From: Archilochus colubris | Lineage: Eukaryota > Chordata > Aves > Apodiformes > Trochilidae | Direction: 5' to 3' | NCBI GenBank assembly: GCA_023079485.1 | Contig: CM041109.1 | Location: 682,001-746,000 of the forward strand | DNA: 64,000 bases | In this document: positions 11,456-47,487 of the stretch, piece by piece | Layout: the number at the start of each line of letters is the position of its first letter | Numbering within the stretch: the first letter of the stretch is position 1 | Notes under the pieces: generated by a model | The model's database searches: none | What the model was told of the DNA's origin: nothing | Seen by the model: the letters and a program-made list of their open reading frames with translations, nothing else | Program-made: the position numbers and the translations under genes

Positions 11456-11677
11456 CCTGAGTTTTCTCATCCATTCCTCCTCCCCTTCTCCCAACGGGAA
11501 CACCGAGGCCGCTCCCTCCCTGCACCTTAAACCGGGTCGGTTCGGTTCTGCCGGGGCCGTGCAGGGGGCTGTGCGCAGCCCTCTGTATTTTCCCAGCTCC
11601 ATTTTTTCCCCAAAAACCCTTTTTTCCTCCCTTTTCCTCCGCAGCGCTTTCCCCATGCCAGGCGTGGGGCCGCGCTC

Positions 11678-11817
11678 TGCGCATGCGCCGAGTCCTAACC
11701 GGGGCGCTTGGAACTACACTTCCCAGCATGCCCCGGGCGCGCACTTCCGGGCTGTGACGTAGTTCCGCTGCCGCGGCGCTGACTCGGCCGGGCCTGAGGC
11801 GCAGCGGAGCTGAGACG
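11678..11817 (+). promoter_or_regulatory. SSR2: SSR2 promoter and non-coding first exon
   Basis: CpG-rich, TATA-less. In order: an NRF1 palindrome TGCGCATGCGC (11678-11688), a ZNF143-type motif ACTACACTTCCCAGCATGC (11713-11731), an ETS site CACTTCCGG (11742-11750) and a CRE half site TGACGT (11755-11760). The probable non-coding exon 1 follows and ends at 11817 (GAGACG|GTGAGG). The transcription start is inferred to lie around 11760. Factor binding is by motif only. Confidence 0.65.
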
Positions 11818-11837
11818 GTGAGGGGGGGGGGGGGGTG

Positions 11838-12395
11838 TGGGATCGGTTCGGTTCTGTTGGGTTCGTTCCGGATCGGATCGGTTCTGATTGGATCAGACCG
11901 GATCGGATTGGTTCTGATTGGTTTGGAGCGGAGCGGATCGGTTCGGTTTGGTTCGGATCGGATCGATCCGGAGCAGAGCGGAGGGGACCGGTTCGGATCA
12001 GATCGGTTCGGAGCGGATCGCATCGGTTCGGTTCGGATCGGTCTGGAGCAGAGCGGAGGGGACCGGTTCGGTTCGGTTTGGTTCGGATCGGTCCGGAGCA
12101 AAGCGGAGCGGATCGCATCGGTTCGGTTTAGTTCGGATCGGTCCGGAGCAGAGCGGAGGGTACCGGTTCGGATCAGATCGGTTCGGTTCCGTTTGGTTCG
12201 GATCGGATCGGTCCGGAGCAGAGCGGAGAGGACCGGTTCGGATCGGATCGCATCGCATCGGTTCGGTTCGTTTTGGTTCGGATCGGTTCGGTTCGGTTTG
12301 GTTCGGAGCGGACCGGATTGGATCAGATCCGTTCGGATGGAACCGGATCGCTTCGTTTCGGTTTGGTTCGGATCGGTCCGGTCCGGTTCGGTGTG
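11838..12395 (+). repeat. GATCGGTTCGG minisatellite in SSR2 intron 1
   Basis: About 560 bases built from GGATCGGTTCGGTTCGG, GGTCCGGAGCAGAGCGGA and similar short units, with a longer-period pattern of about 60-90 bases. It is very CpG dense and starts about 20 bases after the exon 1 donor. Long open frames in both strands come from the repeat. Confidence 0.95.
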
Positions 12396-12699
12396 TCTGG
12401 AAGGGGCGGTGTTGGGCTCTGTAAATGGGTGGAAATCCGGGAATTTTGGGTCGGGAATTGCTCGGTTCGGGGGAGCAGCGGGAGGTGAATCCTGAGGGGA
12501 AAAGTTGGGGAAGGGGAAGGGAGATCCTGAGGGGGAATTCCTGGGATTTCCCTCTGCTGAGCCCGCGGTCCGGTTCTGAGGATCCCAGGAGGAGAGGGAG
12601 GAGTTGGAGCTGATCCAGAGGAAGTCCTGGAGCTGCTGGGAGGGGCTGGGGAAGGTCTGGAGGGTGGGAGAGAGTTGGGGTGTGCAGGGTGGAGAGAAG

Positions 12700-13608
12700 G
12701 AGGAGGAGAAGGGCCCAGTGCTGTTCAATGTCTTTAGTGATGATTTAGATGAGGGGATTGAGTCCAGAATTAATAAAATCTCAGATGACCCCAAGCTGGG
12801 GGGAGTGTGGATCAGCTGGAAGGCAGGAGGGCTCTGCAGAGGGACCTGGACAGACTGGAGAGTTGGGATGATCCCAAGGGGATGAGGTTCAACACAACAA
12901 CCCCATGGGGAGCTCCAGGCTGGGCACAGAGTGGCAGAAAGGGAGCTGGGAGTCTGGATTGCCAGGAGGCTGAAGAGGAGCCAGCAGTGTGCCCAGGTGG
13001 CCAAGAAGGCCAGTGGCATCCTGGGCTGGCTCAGGAACAGCGTGGCCAGCAGGTCCAGGGAAGGGATTCTGCCCCTGTGCTCAGCTCTGGGGAGGCCACA
13101 GCTTGAGTCCTGTGTCCAGTTCTGGGCCCCTCAGCTCAGGCAGGAGCTTGAGGTGCTGGAGCAGGTCCAGAGAAGAGCAAGGAGGCTGTGAAGGGATCCA
13201 GCAGAATTCCTGTGAGGAAGGGCTGAGGGAGCTGGGGGTGTTGAGGCTGGAGAAGAGGAGGCTCAGGGGAGACCTCATCACTCTCTACAACTCCCTGAAA
13301 GGAGGTTGGAGCCAGGGGGGAGTTGGGCTCTTTTCCCAGGCAGCTCTCAGCAAGACAAGAGGGCAGGGTCTCAAGTTGTGCCAGGGGAGGTTTAGGTTGG
13401 AGATGAGAAAGAATTTCTTTCTGGAGAGGGTGATCAGGCATTGGAATGGGCTGCCCAGGGAAGGAGTGGATTCTCCGTGTCTGGAGATCTTTCCAAAGAG
13501 CCTGGATGTGGCACTGAGTGGGCTGGGAACCACGGGGGGAGTGGATCAAGGGTTGGAGCTGATGATCTCTGAGGTCCCTTCCAACCCAGCCAATCCTATA
13601 TTTCTATA
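12700..13608 (+). mobile_element. CR1 LINE 3' fragment, about 0.9 kb (SSR2 intron 1)
   Basis: Opens with TGCTGTTCAATGTCTTTAGT then GATGATTTAGATGAGG and runs through the end of the CR1 reverse-transcriptase ORF (conceptual [18 protein letters not shown]). It finishes with GGTCCCTTCCAACCCAGCCA then ATCCTATATTTCTATAA, the CR1 tail. It has the same orientation as SSR2. Confidence 0.9.
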
Positions 13609-13681
13609 AGAAGGAAAAGAAGGAGAAGGAAAGGGAAAAGGAGGAGAACGGAAAGAAGGAAAAGGAGAAGGAAAAAGCTCC

Positions 13682-13960
13682 AGGGAGACCTCAGAGCACC
13701 TTCCAGTGCCTGAAGGGCTCCAGGAAAGCTGGGGAGGGACTTGGGACAAGGGCCTGGAGGGATGGGATGAGAGGGAATGGCTTTGAACTGGGAGAGGGGA
13801 GATGGAGAGGAGAAATTGGGGAGAAATTCTTTGGGGTGAGGGTGCTGAGCCCCAGGTCACCCCCAGAAGCTGTGGCTGCCCCATCCCTGGGAATGTTGGA
13901 GGTTTGGATGGGGTTTGGAGCCCCTTGGGAATGGGTGGGATTTCAGGTCCTTTCCCAGCC
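13682..13960 (+). mobile_element. CR1 3' fragment of a second subfamily
   Basis: AGGGAGACCTCAGAGCACCT, GGGGTGAGGGTGCTGAGCCC and AGAAGCTGTGGCTGCCCCAT are the 3' blocks of a different CR1 subfamily. The same blocks occur at 48990-49310 and, reversed, at 38092-38760 and 58978-59700. Confidence 0.75.
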
Positions 13961-14201
13961 AAACCCCTCTGGGAATCAGTGGTGCTGTGTGTGCCACGTG
14001 GCCCAAAGGAGTTGGTGGGAATAGGGAAGGAAAAGGGAGGTGGGAAAGGAGGAAAAAAAAACTGGAGAAAACTCTCCTTTTTTTTGGTTTTTTTTTTTAC
14101 AATTCAATAATGACTTTTTTGGGGTTTTTTTAGGGTTTTTTCCACTTCAATAATGCCTCTTTTTTACATTTTTAAATTTTTTTTTTTTGCTCTTTCTCCA
14201 G

Positions 14202-16598
<2,397 letters not shown>

Positions 16599-16817
16599 GA
16601 AGACCCCAAGAAAAACCTCCCAGAACTCAGGGAAGAACAAAAAAATCAGCCTCCACCCCAAAAAATGGAGCCCAGGGGCTCTGAGGTGACAAATGGGGTG
16701 GCAGAAAGGGGTGGGAGGGCTTTTCCCTGTTTTTTTTTTTCCAAGGTTGTGTTTCCTGGAGCTTCCTGGTGGCTCTGGGAAGGGCTGGGGGGGTGTTGAG
16801 GTCCTGAGGATGATTGG

Positions 16818-16823
16818 AATAAA
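16818..16823 (+). terminator. SSR2: SSR2 poly(A) signal AATAAA
   Basis: Canonical AATAAA 220 bases after the SSR2 stop codon, with a G/T-rich stretch soon after (AGCTTGTCTTGGAGC). This gives a short 3' UTR of about 240 bases. Confidence 0.85.
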
Positions 16824-16849
16824 CTGAAAAGCAGGAAAAGGAGGCAGCT

Positions 16850-18004
16850 TGTCTTGGAGCAGGAAGTTTGTTGGAGGGCTCTGGCTGTCTTCAAGGAGGA
16901 AAATCAATCCCAAAAACAAAAAAAATGGGAAAAAAGGGACCTGGAAGGTGCCTGGCACCAACTTCCCTGCCAGCTCCCATCCCAAGGAGAAGGATTTTCC
17001 CTCAGGGAACGTGGGGGATTCCATTTGTGTTCCACAACACCTCCCTGTGTTCCTCCATTCCCAGGACAATGCTTCCAAACCTTGGAATTCCAAGCTCTGA
17101 GGGCCACAGGGTGCTCCTGGCTTGGCTGCAGGGTCCCAGAGGCTGCTTCCCAGGGGGTTTGGGATGATTCCTGGCTCCCTGAGGAGCAGAAGGACATTGA
17201 GGGGGATGGAGAAGGGAATGGAGGTGGGAAAGGGGCTGGAAAAACTGTGAGGAAGCAGCTGAGGGAGTTGTGGGAAGCTGGAAGTGGAGCTGTGCCTGGG
17301 ATGGTGATTCCAGAGGGATGAGGAAAACCAAAGGGATTTGGGGTGGTTTCTCCCATCCCAACCTCCACCTGGATCTGGGGTTACTTTGGGTCTCCTCCCC
17401 CTCTTCCCATGAGGTCAAGGTTTGATTTAGAGGCAATCCTGGGATTCTCCATTGCTTCCAAGGTTTGGGAAGAGCCTGGGAGCACTGAGGGGGTTGGAAT
17501 GGGAATAAAAATGGGTGGGAGGGGAAGATTCCAAGCCCCAAGGGTCCATTTCCTCCATTTTAGTGGGAAATACCTGCACTCCCCCTCTCCCTGTGCTTCC
17601 CAAGTTTTTTGGGAGCACTTCCAAGGTCACAGCTCCAATCCTGGGCTTGGAGCAGAAAGTTCCAGAGTTGTCCTGGGATTTATTTTTTTTTTAGGGTTGT
17701 TTTTTTTTGACCTTTTTACTCCAGTACCAGCTCTGTGCCATTGCTTGGGGGCTCTGGGACTGAAACTGCAGGAGGAATTCCTTTCCCTCTGGAAAATACC
17801 TTGGAAAGCCTCTGGAAAAAACATTGGAAAGCCTCTGGAAAGCTTGCAGAGAGCAAAAAGCAGGAGAAATGGAGCCTCAGGGAAAGCCCAGAGCAGCTCT
17901 GGGGTAGGTGTGAGGAAGAGGAAAAATAAAAAAATCCAGGGAATTCTGGAGAAAATAATAATAAAAAAAAAGGGAATTCTGAAGAAAATGTCTTTCCCTC
18001 CCTT
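16850..18004. other. SSR2-TPM3 intergenic region, left part
   Basis: No gene seen. Around 17200-17300 there is weak CR1-like text (AAAACTGTGAGGAAGCAGCT followed by GAGGGAGTTG), which may be an old degraded copy. Around 17790-17850 a short repeat of TGGAAAGCCTCTGGAAA occurs. Confidence 0.45.
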
Positions 18005-18610
18005 ACCTTTCTGTTCAGTATCTTTAGTGATGATTTAGATGAGGGGATTGAGTCCACAATTAGTAAATTCCCAGATGACCCCAAGCTGGGGGGGAGTGTG
18101 GGTCAGCTGGAAGGCAGGAGGGCTCTGCAGAGGGACCTGGAGAGACTGGAGAGTTGGGATGATCCCAAGGGGATGAGGTTCAACACAACAACCCCATGGG
18201 GAGCTCCAGGCTGGGCACAGAGTGGCAGAAAGGGAGCTGGGAGTCTGGATTGCCAGGAGGCTGAAGAGGAGCCAGCAGTGTGCCCAGGTGGCCAAGAAGG
18301 CCAGTGGCATCCTGGGCTGGCTCAGGAACAGCGTGGCCAGCAGGTCCAGGGAAGGGATTCTGCCCCTGTGCTCAGCTCTGGGGAGGCCACAGCTTGAGTC
18401 CTGTGTCCAGTTCTGGGCCCCTCAGCTCAGGAAGGAGATTGAGGTGCTGGAGCAGGTCCAGAGAAGAGCAAGGAGGCTGTGAAGGGATCCAGCAGAATTG
18501 CTGTGAGGAAGGGCTGAGGGAGCTGGGGGTGTTGAGGCTGGAGAAGAGGAGGCTCAGGGGAGACCTCATCACTCTCTGCAACTCCCTGAAAGGAGGTTGG
18601 AGAGTTGGGA
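18005..18610 (+). mobile_element. CR1 fragment, first part of a duplicated pair
   Basis: Starts TCAGTATCTTTAGTGATGAT and is colinear with the 12700-13310 copy as far as ACTCCCTGAAAGGAGGTTGG (18584-18603). It then jumps back to an earlier CR1 position (AGAGTTGGGATGATCCCAAG) instead of continuing to the tail. Confidence 0.85.
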
Positions 18611-19365
18611 TGATCCCAAGGGGATGAGGTTCAACATTCCAAGTGCCAGGTCCTGAATTTTGGCCACAACAACCCCATGGGGAGCTCCAGAGTGGCAGAA
18701 AGGGACCTGGGAGCTTGGGGTGACAGGAAGGTGACCATGAGCCAGCAGTGTGGCCAAAAATCCCAATGGCATCCTGGGCTGGTGGCCAAGAGGTCCAGGG
18801 AAGGGATTCTGCCCCTGGTGAGGCCACAGCTTGAGTCCTGTGTCCAGTTCTGGGCACTGAAATTCAGGAAGGAGATGGAGGCCCAAAGGAGGGAACTGGG
18901 CTGGTGAAGGGATCCAGCAGAATTCCTGTGAGGAAGGGCTGAGGGACAAGTCCTGTGAGGGACAAGTCCTATGAGGTGAGGCTGGGGGTGTTGAGGCTGG
19001 AGAAGAGGAGGCTCAGGGGAGACCTCATCACTCTCTCCAACTCCCTGAAAGGAGGTTGGAGCCAGGGGGGGGTTGGGCTCTTTTCCCAGGCAACTCTCAG
19101 CAAGACAAGAGGGCAGGGTCTCAAGTTGTGCCAGGGGAGGTTTAGGTTGGAGATGAGAAAGAATTTCTTTCTGGAGAGGGTGATCAGGCATTGGAATGGG
19201 CTGCCCAGGGAAGGAGTGGATTCTCCGTGTCTGGAGATCTTTCCAAAGAGCCTGGATGTGGCACTGAGTGGGCTGGGAACCACGGGGGGAGTGGATCAAG
19301 GGTTGGAGCTGATGATCTCTGAGGTCCCTTCCAACCCAGCCTATTCTGTGATTCTATGATCCCTT
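18611..19365 (+). mobile_element. CR1 fragment, second part with 3' tail
   Basis: Restarts at the CR1 segment GGGATGATCCCAAGGGGATG. It carries several deletions relative to the first part (for example around 18680-18960) and reads through to the tail TTCTGTGATTCTATGATCCC at about 19345-19364. The tail lies about 160 bases from the TPM3 poly(A) signal. Confidence 0.85.
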
Positions 19366-19523
19366 TAGACCAGAATCCCCACAAGTTTTGTCCTAAGGAC
19401 TGACCCCAGGAAAAGGAGATGGAATCAAGGGATGGATCCAAGGGAGGGAATCCAGGGATGGAATTCAGGGATGGATCCCCCCCACCCCCAGAGAATCTCT
19501 GCAGCAGCCTGGAGGGATTGGTT

Positions 19524-19529
19524 TTTATT
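19524..19529 (-). terminator. TPM3: TPM3 distal poly(A) signal AATAAA
   Basis: The minus strand reads GAAATAAAAACC about 1.0 kb downstream of the exon 9d stop codon. It is the clearest end for the cytoskeletal TPM3 transcript. The 3' UTR (about 20538-19510) contains several A/T homopolymer runs. Confidence 0.6.
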
Positions 19530-20538
19530 TCAAAAGACATTTGGAATTTTTCACTTTAGTATCAAAACACTTCTTTTTTTAGGGTTTGGGTGAGTTTGGG
19601 TTGGTTTTTTTTTTTAATTTCTTTTTATTTTCCTCCAGCTTGGCCCCTCAGCAATGCACAGAAAATGGCTTGGTACCTTATTAAGACATTTAAAAAACAG
19701 CTCAGGAGGGAAAAAACCAAAACAAACCCCCCAGGTTCCCTCCTTCAGGGTAAGGAAAATCCCCTCCCTCCCAAAAAAAAAAAAAAAAAAAAAAAAAATT
19801 ATGAAAATCAAAGAAACTTCCCCAAGAAAAGTGTTGAAGGTGTTCAGGGTAACCCAGCACTTAGTGAAGGCAAATTCCAACCCTGTGGAACAACAAGAGG
19901 AGCCAGGAATTGGCCAAGAATGTGGGGAAAAAAAAAACAAAAAAAAAAAGGGAATAAACCCTGGGAAAAATCAGATTAAAAAAAATAAAAATAAAAACTC
20001 AAGTCTCCCTTTGCCCAAGTTTTTCTATAGCAGAGTTAAAGCTGAGAAACTGGAAAAAAAAAAACCTGGGAAAGGAGTTTTTCCACCAGGTTTCTAATTC
20101 CAATTTCCTGGAATTAGCAGCTCCAGAGCCAGGAAAAAATTCCCAACCTTTTCATTTTTCCTCCTTTTTTCCCCCCCTCAGGGCTGATGAACAGGAGGTC
20201 AAGAGGGAATTTTCCAGCCATGAGCTTTGAAATAGGGAGTTTTAAAGCCATCAGCTTTGAAGTGGAGCTCAGGAGGCTCCAAATCAGTTGGAATGTTGCA
20301 AAAAAACCCATTAAAAATGAAAAAAAAAAATTAAAATAAAAAAATTACAAACTGTTTACATCTCCACCATGCTCCCCCCCCAAAAAAAACCCATTATTGC
20401 ATTGGTTTTTTTCCCTTAATCATGCTGTTTGGAAGCTCTGCCCAACCCCCTGGGCCAAGGAGAAAGGTTTTGCTTTTGGTCAAAAAAAAAAATGGAAAAA
20501 AAAAAAGGAATTTTTCAAGGATTTTTGTTTTTTCCCCC

Positions 20539-43239
<22,701 letters not shown>

Positions 43240-44304
43240 CCTTAGGGGGACAACGGGCAGTGGGACAATGGGACAATTGTCAGCAGCAGTGCTGCCTGAC
43301 ACCCCGCTGCCCAGTTTATCAACCCTGCTGGCACAGGGGCTTTGCCTTTCTTGGCCTGAGCCACCTCCTCACCTTCCCAAAAAGTCTGTGTTCCAGACCC
43401 ATTGTCTGCCCTGGGGGGGTCTGGGTGGCCACAACCTTATTTGGGTTCCTGGGGACAGCTGGGCTGGTTATAAAAAGCAGTGGCAGGGCTGGGAGTGGGG
43501 GTCCCACATTGTCCCTTTGCAATGGGACACCCTGGCTGGCATCACAGGGACACCACGCTCCTGCCCAGCATTCCCATGGGATATGCTCAGGACACTGAGC
43601 TGGAACTGGGCAGTGAAGCCCCACTGGGGGCTTGGGATTTTTTTTTGGTGGCCCCCAGGGCTGACATTTCCCCGTGCCCGGGGGTGGTGGGGGAGCTCAT
43701 CCCGGTTTTATTTTAGGAGCAGGGATTTTGCAGCAGCCCCCGGTTGGGATTTTTTGGCTTGGGCGGGAGGGGGGAAGCTGAGCCCAGCACCCAGGGAAGA
43801 GCCCCCCAGGAACCCTCTGAGCTTTGAGCACATCTCCAGGGCTGCTGGGGCTTGGCAGTGAGGCCAAAGATGCTGTTGGCAGCTGGAGGATGGAATTCCC
43901 CAGGCTCCGGGAGGAATTCTCAGGGCGAGTGGCAGCACTTCCAAGTAGCTGGGGGGGGATTAGCAGCCTCTTCCATGAGCTGAGATGGGATGACACGGGA
44001 AGAGAGCCACTGCTCCCATCTGGAGAGAGATTGGGGGGGGGCTGAGAAGGTCAAAGGGACCCGGGTGCTGCAATTCCGTGCCTTGGGAGCCATAAATAAC
44101 CCTGAGCAGCAGAGCCAGGGGTGGGCACGGGCCCACGGTCCTGGGATGTCCTGGGATCATCCCAGGCACAAGCAAAGGGACAGGTGGTGAGTGCTGAGCC
44201 CACCACCCCCTCCAACCTCCACTGGGCCCCCCAGGGGTGGCAGTTCCCCCCCCTGGCACGGCACAAGGAGCATCTGGACCTCTGGGTGCTGGGTGTCCCT
44301 GGCG

Positions 44305-44374
44305 CTGTAAGAATATGTTTGATATTTAGTTGGTTTTCCAATCAAACAACCTAATATCAAACATATCAGACAGA
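44305..44374 (-). ncRNA. mir-190b: mir-190b precursor hairpin
   Basis: The minus strand forms a long hairpin: a 5' arm TGATATGTTTGATATT (then AGGTTG) at 44368-44347, a short loop, and a 3' arm CAACTAAATATCAAACATAT. The 22-base 5p arm has the miR-190 seed GATATGT. The 3p arm and flank (TTCTTACAG) match the vertebrate mir-190b precursor as remembered. It lies in the first intron of the muscle TPM3 transcript on the same strand, the same host location as in mammals. Confidence 0.93.
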
Positions 44375-44654
44375 GGCAGGGGTGGGTGCAGGCGAGCTCC
44401 TGGGAGGGCTCAGCTCCCTGCAAGAGAAGGAAAAAGAAAAAAAGCTGAATATTCACTTCTTGCTCTTTGCTGGGCAGAACATCCCCCCCCGGGTACCCCC
44501 ACCTTGAGGTCCGGATCCCATCCCAGCATTGGGATGCTCTGGGATCTGCTGCCCGGCCAGGAGGGATGAGGAGAAAGGGCTCCTGGAACACCATGGCACC
44601 AACACCCCGGCCCAGGGCACCCCCCCGACCCCCCCAAGTCTGTCGGAACCTTAC

Positions 44655-44715
44655 CTGGGCCGGCTCGGGGGGTCCTGGGTGCTCTGGCTCGGGGGCTGCC
44701 TGCCCGCGGTTTATA
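44655..44715 (-). promoter_or_regulatory. TPM3: TPM3 muscle promoter: TATA box and non-coding exon 1
   Basis: A TATAAA box on the minus strand at 44715-44710 sits in the palindromic context CGCGGTTATAAACCGCG. About 30 bases downstream begins a probable non-coding exon, roughly 44685-44655, ending CGGCCCAG|GTAAGG. This donor can join the acceptor one base before the exon 1a ATG at 43239. The start site is inferred from TATA spacing. Confidence 0.65.
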
Positions 44716-46640
44716 ACCGCGTTGAGGTGCGGGGAGGGGAGGTTGGGGGGGGTGAAAGCCCCGACCCCGCACACGTGTCCCCGTTCCCATTAATTACCAC
44801 CCATCGATGTCCCCCTGCCCCCTCCCCAGACCCCCGCGCCCAGCACCGCCGGTCGATCCGGGTCGATGGCCCCGCACCGCCCGCTCCTGCCCCCGCTCCC
44901 GGCGTCATTAGCGGAGCCGTCGATCCCGGGGAGCGGGGCCCATCCTGGAGGGCTCGAAGCCACCGTGACCCTGCCCAAGGACAGGGCCCATCCGGCACTA
45001 GGTGGCTTTGTCCCACGGATGTCCCCTCCACCTGTGTTCCTGTCCCAAGTGCTTTGGGAAAGCCGCTGGGACCCCCTCCCACGGAAGCTCCGTGGCTGTC
45101 ATTCTGTCCCTGTCCCTCGTGCGATGTGGCCCCATCGGGCTGGGGACAGCTGGGTGACAAAGGCAGGAGGACCCTAACAGGCACTGAGTGGGGCCTGGTG
45201 GCACCCAGCTCCCAGGGGGTGTGTGGCCTTTTGGGGTGCACCCCACGTCGTGCGGGTGCTCGGCCACCGAGCTTGGGGACAGCACTGGGGAAAGCACTGG
45301 GGACACCCGGGGACAGCACTGGGGACACCCAAACTTTTTTGGGGAGCGACAGGGCAGGGACGTGAGGCTGAGAGAGCCCTGAGTGCCAGGAGGGGCCGGG
45401 GCTGGTAAAGCCCCTGCTGCCTTCCCTGGGTTGGGGCACCGGGGACTGCGTGGATGCCACGGAGGGGTGGCAGCAGGGACAGAGGGGACACACGTGGCAG
45501 CAGCAGGAGGCTGGGAGCGCTGGGTGATGTGATGGGAGCCGACAGGGGAGTTAATGAAGGGCCACGGGCAGGGGGTGCTGGCCCCGAGGCCCCCAGCACT
45601 GTCAATATCCAGAGCCAGGCCAGGAGCTGATGGGCCCCGGGGCTGGGAGACACCAAGGTCAGGCAGAGGCAGAGGGGATGGGGGGGCAGGGACTCTGCTG
45701 GGGGGGCAAAGTGGGGGTTCAGGGGCGGCAGGGACCACCACACACAACCCCCCTCTCCCCTCTGCTGTGCCAGGGGGCCAGGGATGCCAAGGGGCCAGGA
45801 GGCTGAGCCTGGCGCAGGATCCGTGCCAGGAACAGGACCCGGTGGTGCTGGATGGGGCAGAGCCACCCCCTGGGTCCTGCTGCCACCTCCTGGCCTGGCC
45901 CTGCTGGGGACATGTGGGGTGCCAGGCAGTCTGGGGGTGCTGCTGGGATGCCCCATAAACCCCCCACCCCACCTCACCATGCAGCAGCGATGTCCTCAGC
46001 CCCCTGTGGGGACAGGGTGGGCTGGGTGACAAGGGGATGGCACCCCCAGGCTCACCCCACACTGGAGCTCCCCCCTCTCCCTCACCCCCCCCCCCAGGAC
46101 CTGCAACCAAAGCACTTTGGGGAGGGCAGGATTTTCCCCACGTGTGTGTCTCCCCCACCCATGTCCCCATCTGCTCCTGGGACAGCCCCTGCCCCATCCC
46201 ACCCCATCCCATCCCATCCCATCCCCTCCCACCTTGGCACCATCCCAGCTCCTGTGACAGGGACCCCAAAAGCCACCCCCTGTGCCAAGCACACCAGGAA
46301 GGGGCACCCAGGACACAAGGAAGGCACAGCCTGGATCCCACAGGGATGGCAAAAGCCTGGATCCCACAGGGATGGCACTGCCCTGGATCCCACTGGGATG
46401 GCACAACCCTAGATCCCATGAGGATGGCACAATCCTGGCTCCTACAGGAATGGCACATCTCTGGATCCCACTGGGATGGCACAGCCCTGGATCCCACTGG
46501 AGTGGCACAGCCCTAGATCCCATGGGGATGGCAATCCTGGATCCCACAAAGCACAACCCTGAATCCCACAGGAAGGCCAGAGCCCTGGATCCCCCAGGCT
46601 GTGTCCCTGCAGTCAGAAGCTGATGGCACACACCCTGCTG
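44716..46640. other. TPM3-C1orf43 intergenic region, including a minisatellite at 46320-46600
   Basis: GC-rich DNA. At 46320-46600 there are about eleven units of 24-30 bases with the core GGATCCCACAGGGATGGCAC. I saw no gene between the TPM3 muscle promoter and the C1orf43 3' end. Confidence 0.6.
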
Positions 46641-46657
46641 GGGGTAACTCTCATTAT

Positions 46658-46663
46658 TTTATT
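46658..46663 (-). terminator. C1orf43: C1orf43 poly(A) signal AATAAA
   Basis: The minus strand reads TTTAATAAAATAATG about 825 bases after the stop codon at 47488. It is the first canonical signal in a unique-looking 3' UTR. Confidence 0.75.
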
Positions 46664-47487
46664 AAAGAGCAATTAAAAAGAGGGGAGGGGGCTGGGCCAG
46701 GGGCAGGGGTCCCACCCCAGGCAGCAGCAGGGAGGTGCTGCTGGCAGGATGTGGGTGCTGAGTTGGGGGCTGCAAAGTTTCACCCCCCTGAGGGGGTCTC
46801 GATGGCACCCGAGGTGCTGGTGAGAGTGGGAGGAAAGAAACCCCCCCTGGCAGGGCAGACTGGGTGTTTGAAGCCATTTTGTCTGCCTGAGATGTCCCCA
46901 AAATGCCCAGAAAGTAGAAAGTGCAGCCCCAAAGAGGCACCTCGGGCATTGAGGTGACTGAGAACTGCCCAGAAATTATTTACACTCTGTCCAAGTGGTG
47001 CCTGGCAGAGAGCAGCAGGGAAAATGAGGAACCTTCACCTTTTGGAAAGGACAGAGAAGCAGCTCCAGAGCCTGAGCCACCTCAGAGAGGACAGACAGAC
47101 AGCATCAGCCTCCACCAAGTGTCCCAGGGAAAAAGGAAGGTGGAGGAAGAGGGGCTGGCTGGGATCCATGGCCTTTGGGAACACACTAAAGCTAATCAGA
47201 GTTTATTCACAGGGCCAGGGCTCCAGGATGTCACCCAGAAAAATGTCCCAAGCCTGAGTGGAGGAGGCCACAGGAGCCACCAATCCCCTCTGGGTCCAGC
47301 AGGTGGGTGCAGTGCCTTGAGCTGAGCTTCACCAGAGCACCAGAGAACAAATCCTCCAAATGGTGCAAGAGGGAGAGCCCAAAATGCAGCTGTGTCCTCC
47401 CAGTCGTGTGACAGCAGCTGCCCCCACCCCCCAACGAGGAGGGGCTCTGCTGGTTGCAGATCCCTGGAGGAGTGCTCCCTCTGGGGC

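Noticed and set aside
11355..13019. 554-residue minus-strand open frame across the SSR2 first intron
   Set aside because: It is composed of the GATCGGTTCGG array (RSDPNRTEPNR-type repeats), CpG-island sequence and antisense CR1. No domain is visible and it crosses the SSR2 promoter and exon 1.
12931..13191. CR1 reverse-transcriptase tail (86-residue frame) as a host gene
   Set aside because: The same conceptual peptide recurs at five loci on both strands and always sits inside CR1 3' sequence, so it is mobile-element coding remnant.
44998..46497. 499-residue minus-strand open frame between TPM3 and C1orf43
   Set aside because: It is low-complexity Pro/Gly/Ser text spanning a minisatellite, with no start context, no domain and no exon structure. 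GC-rich DNA lacks stops by composition.
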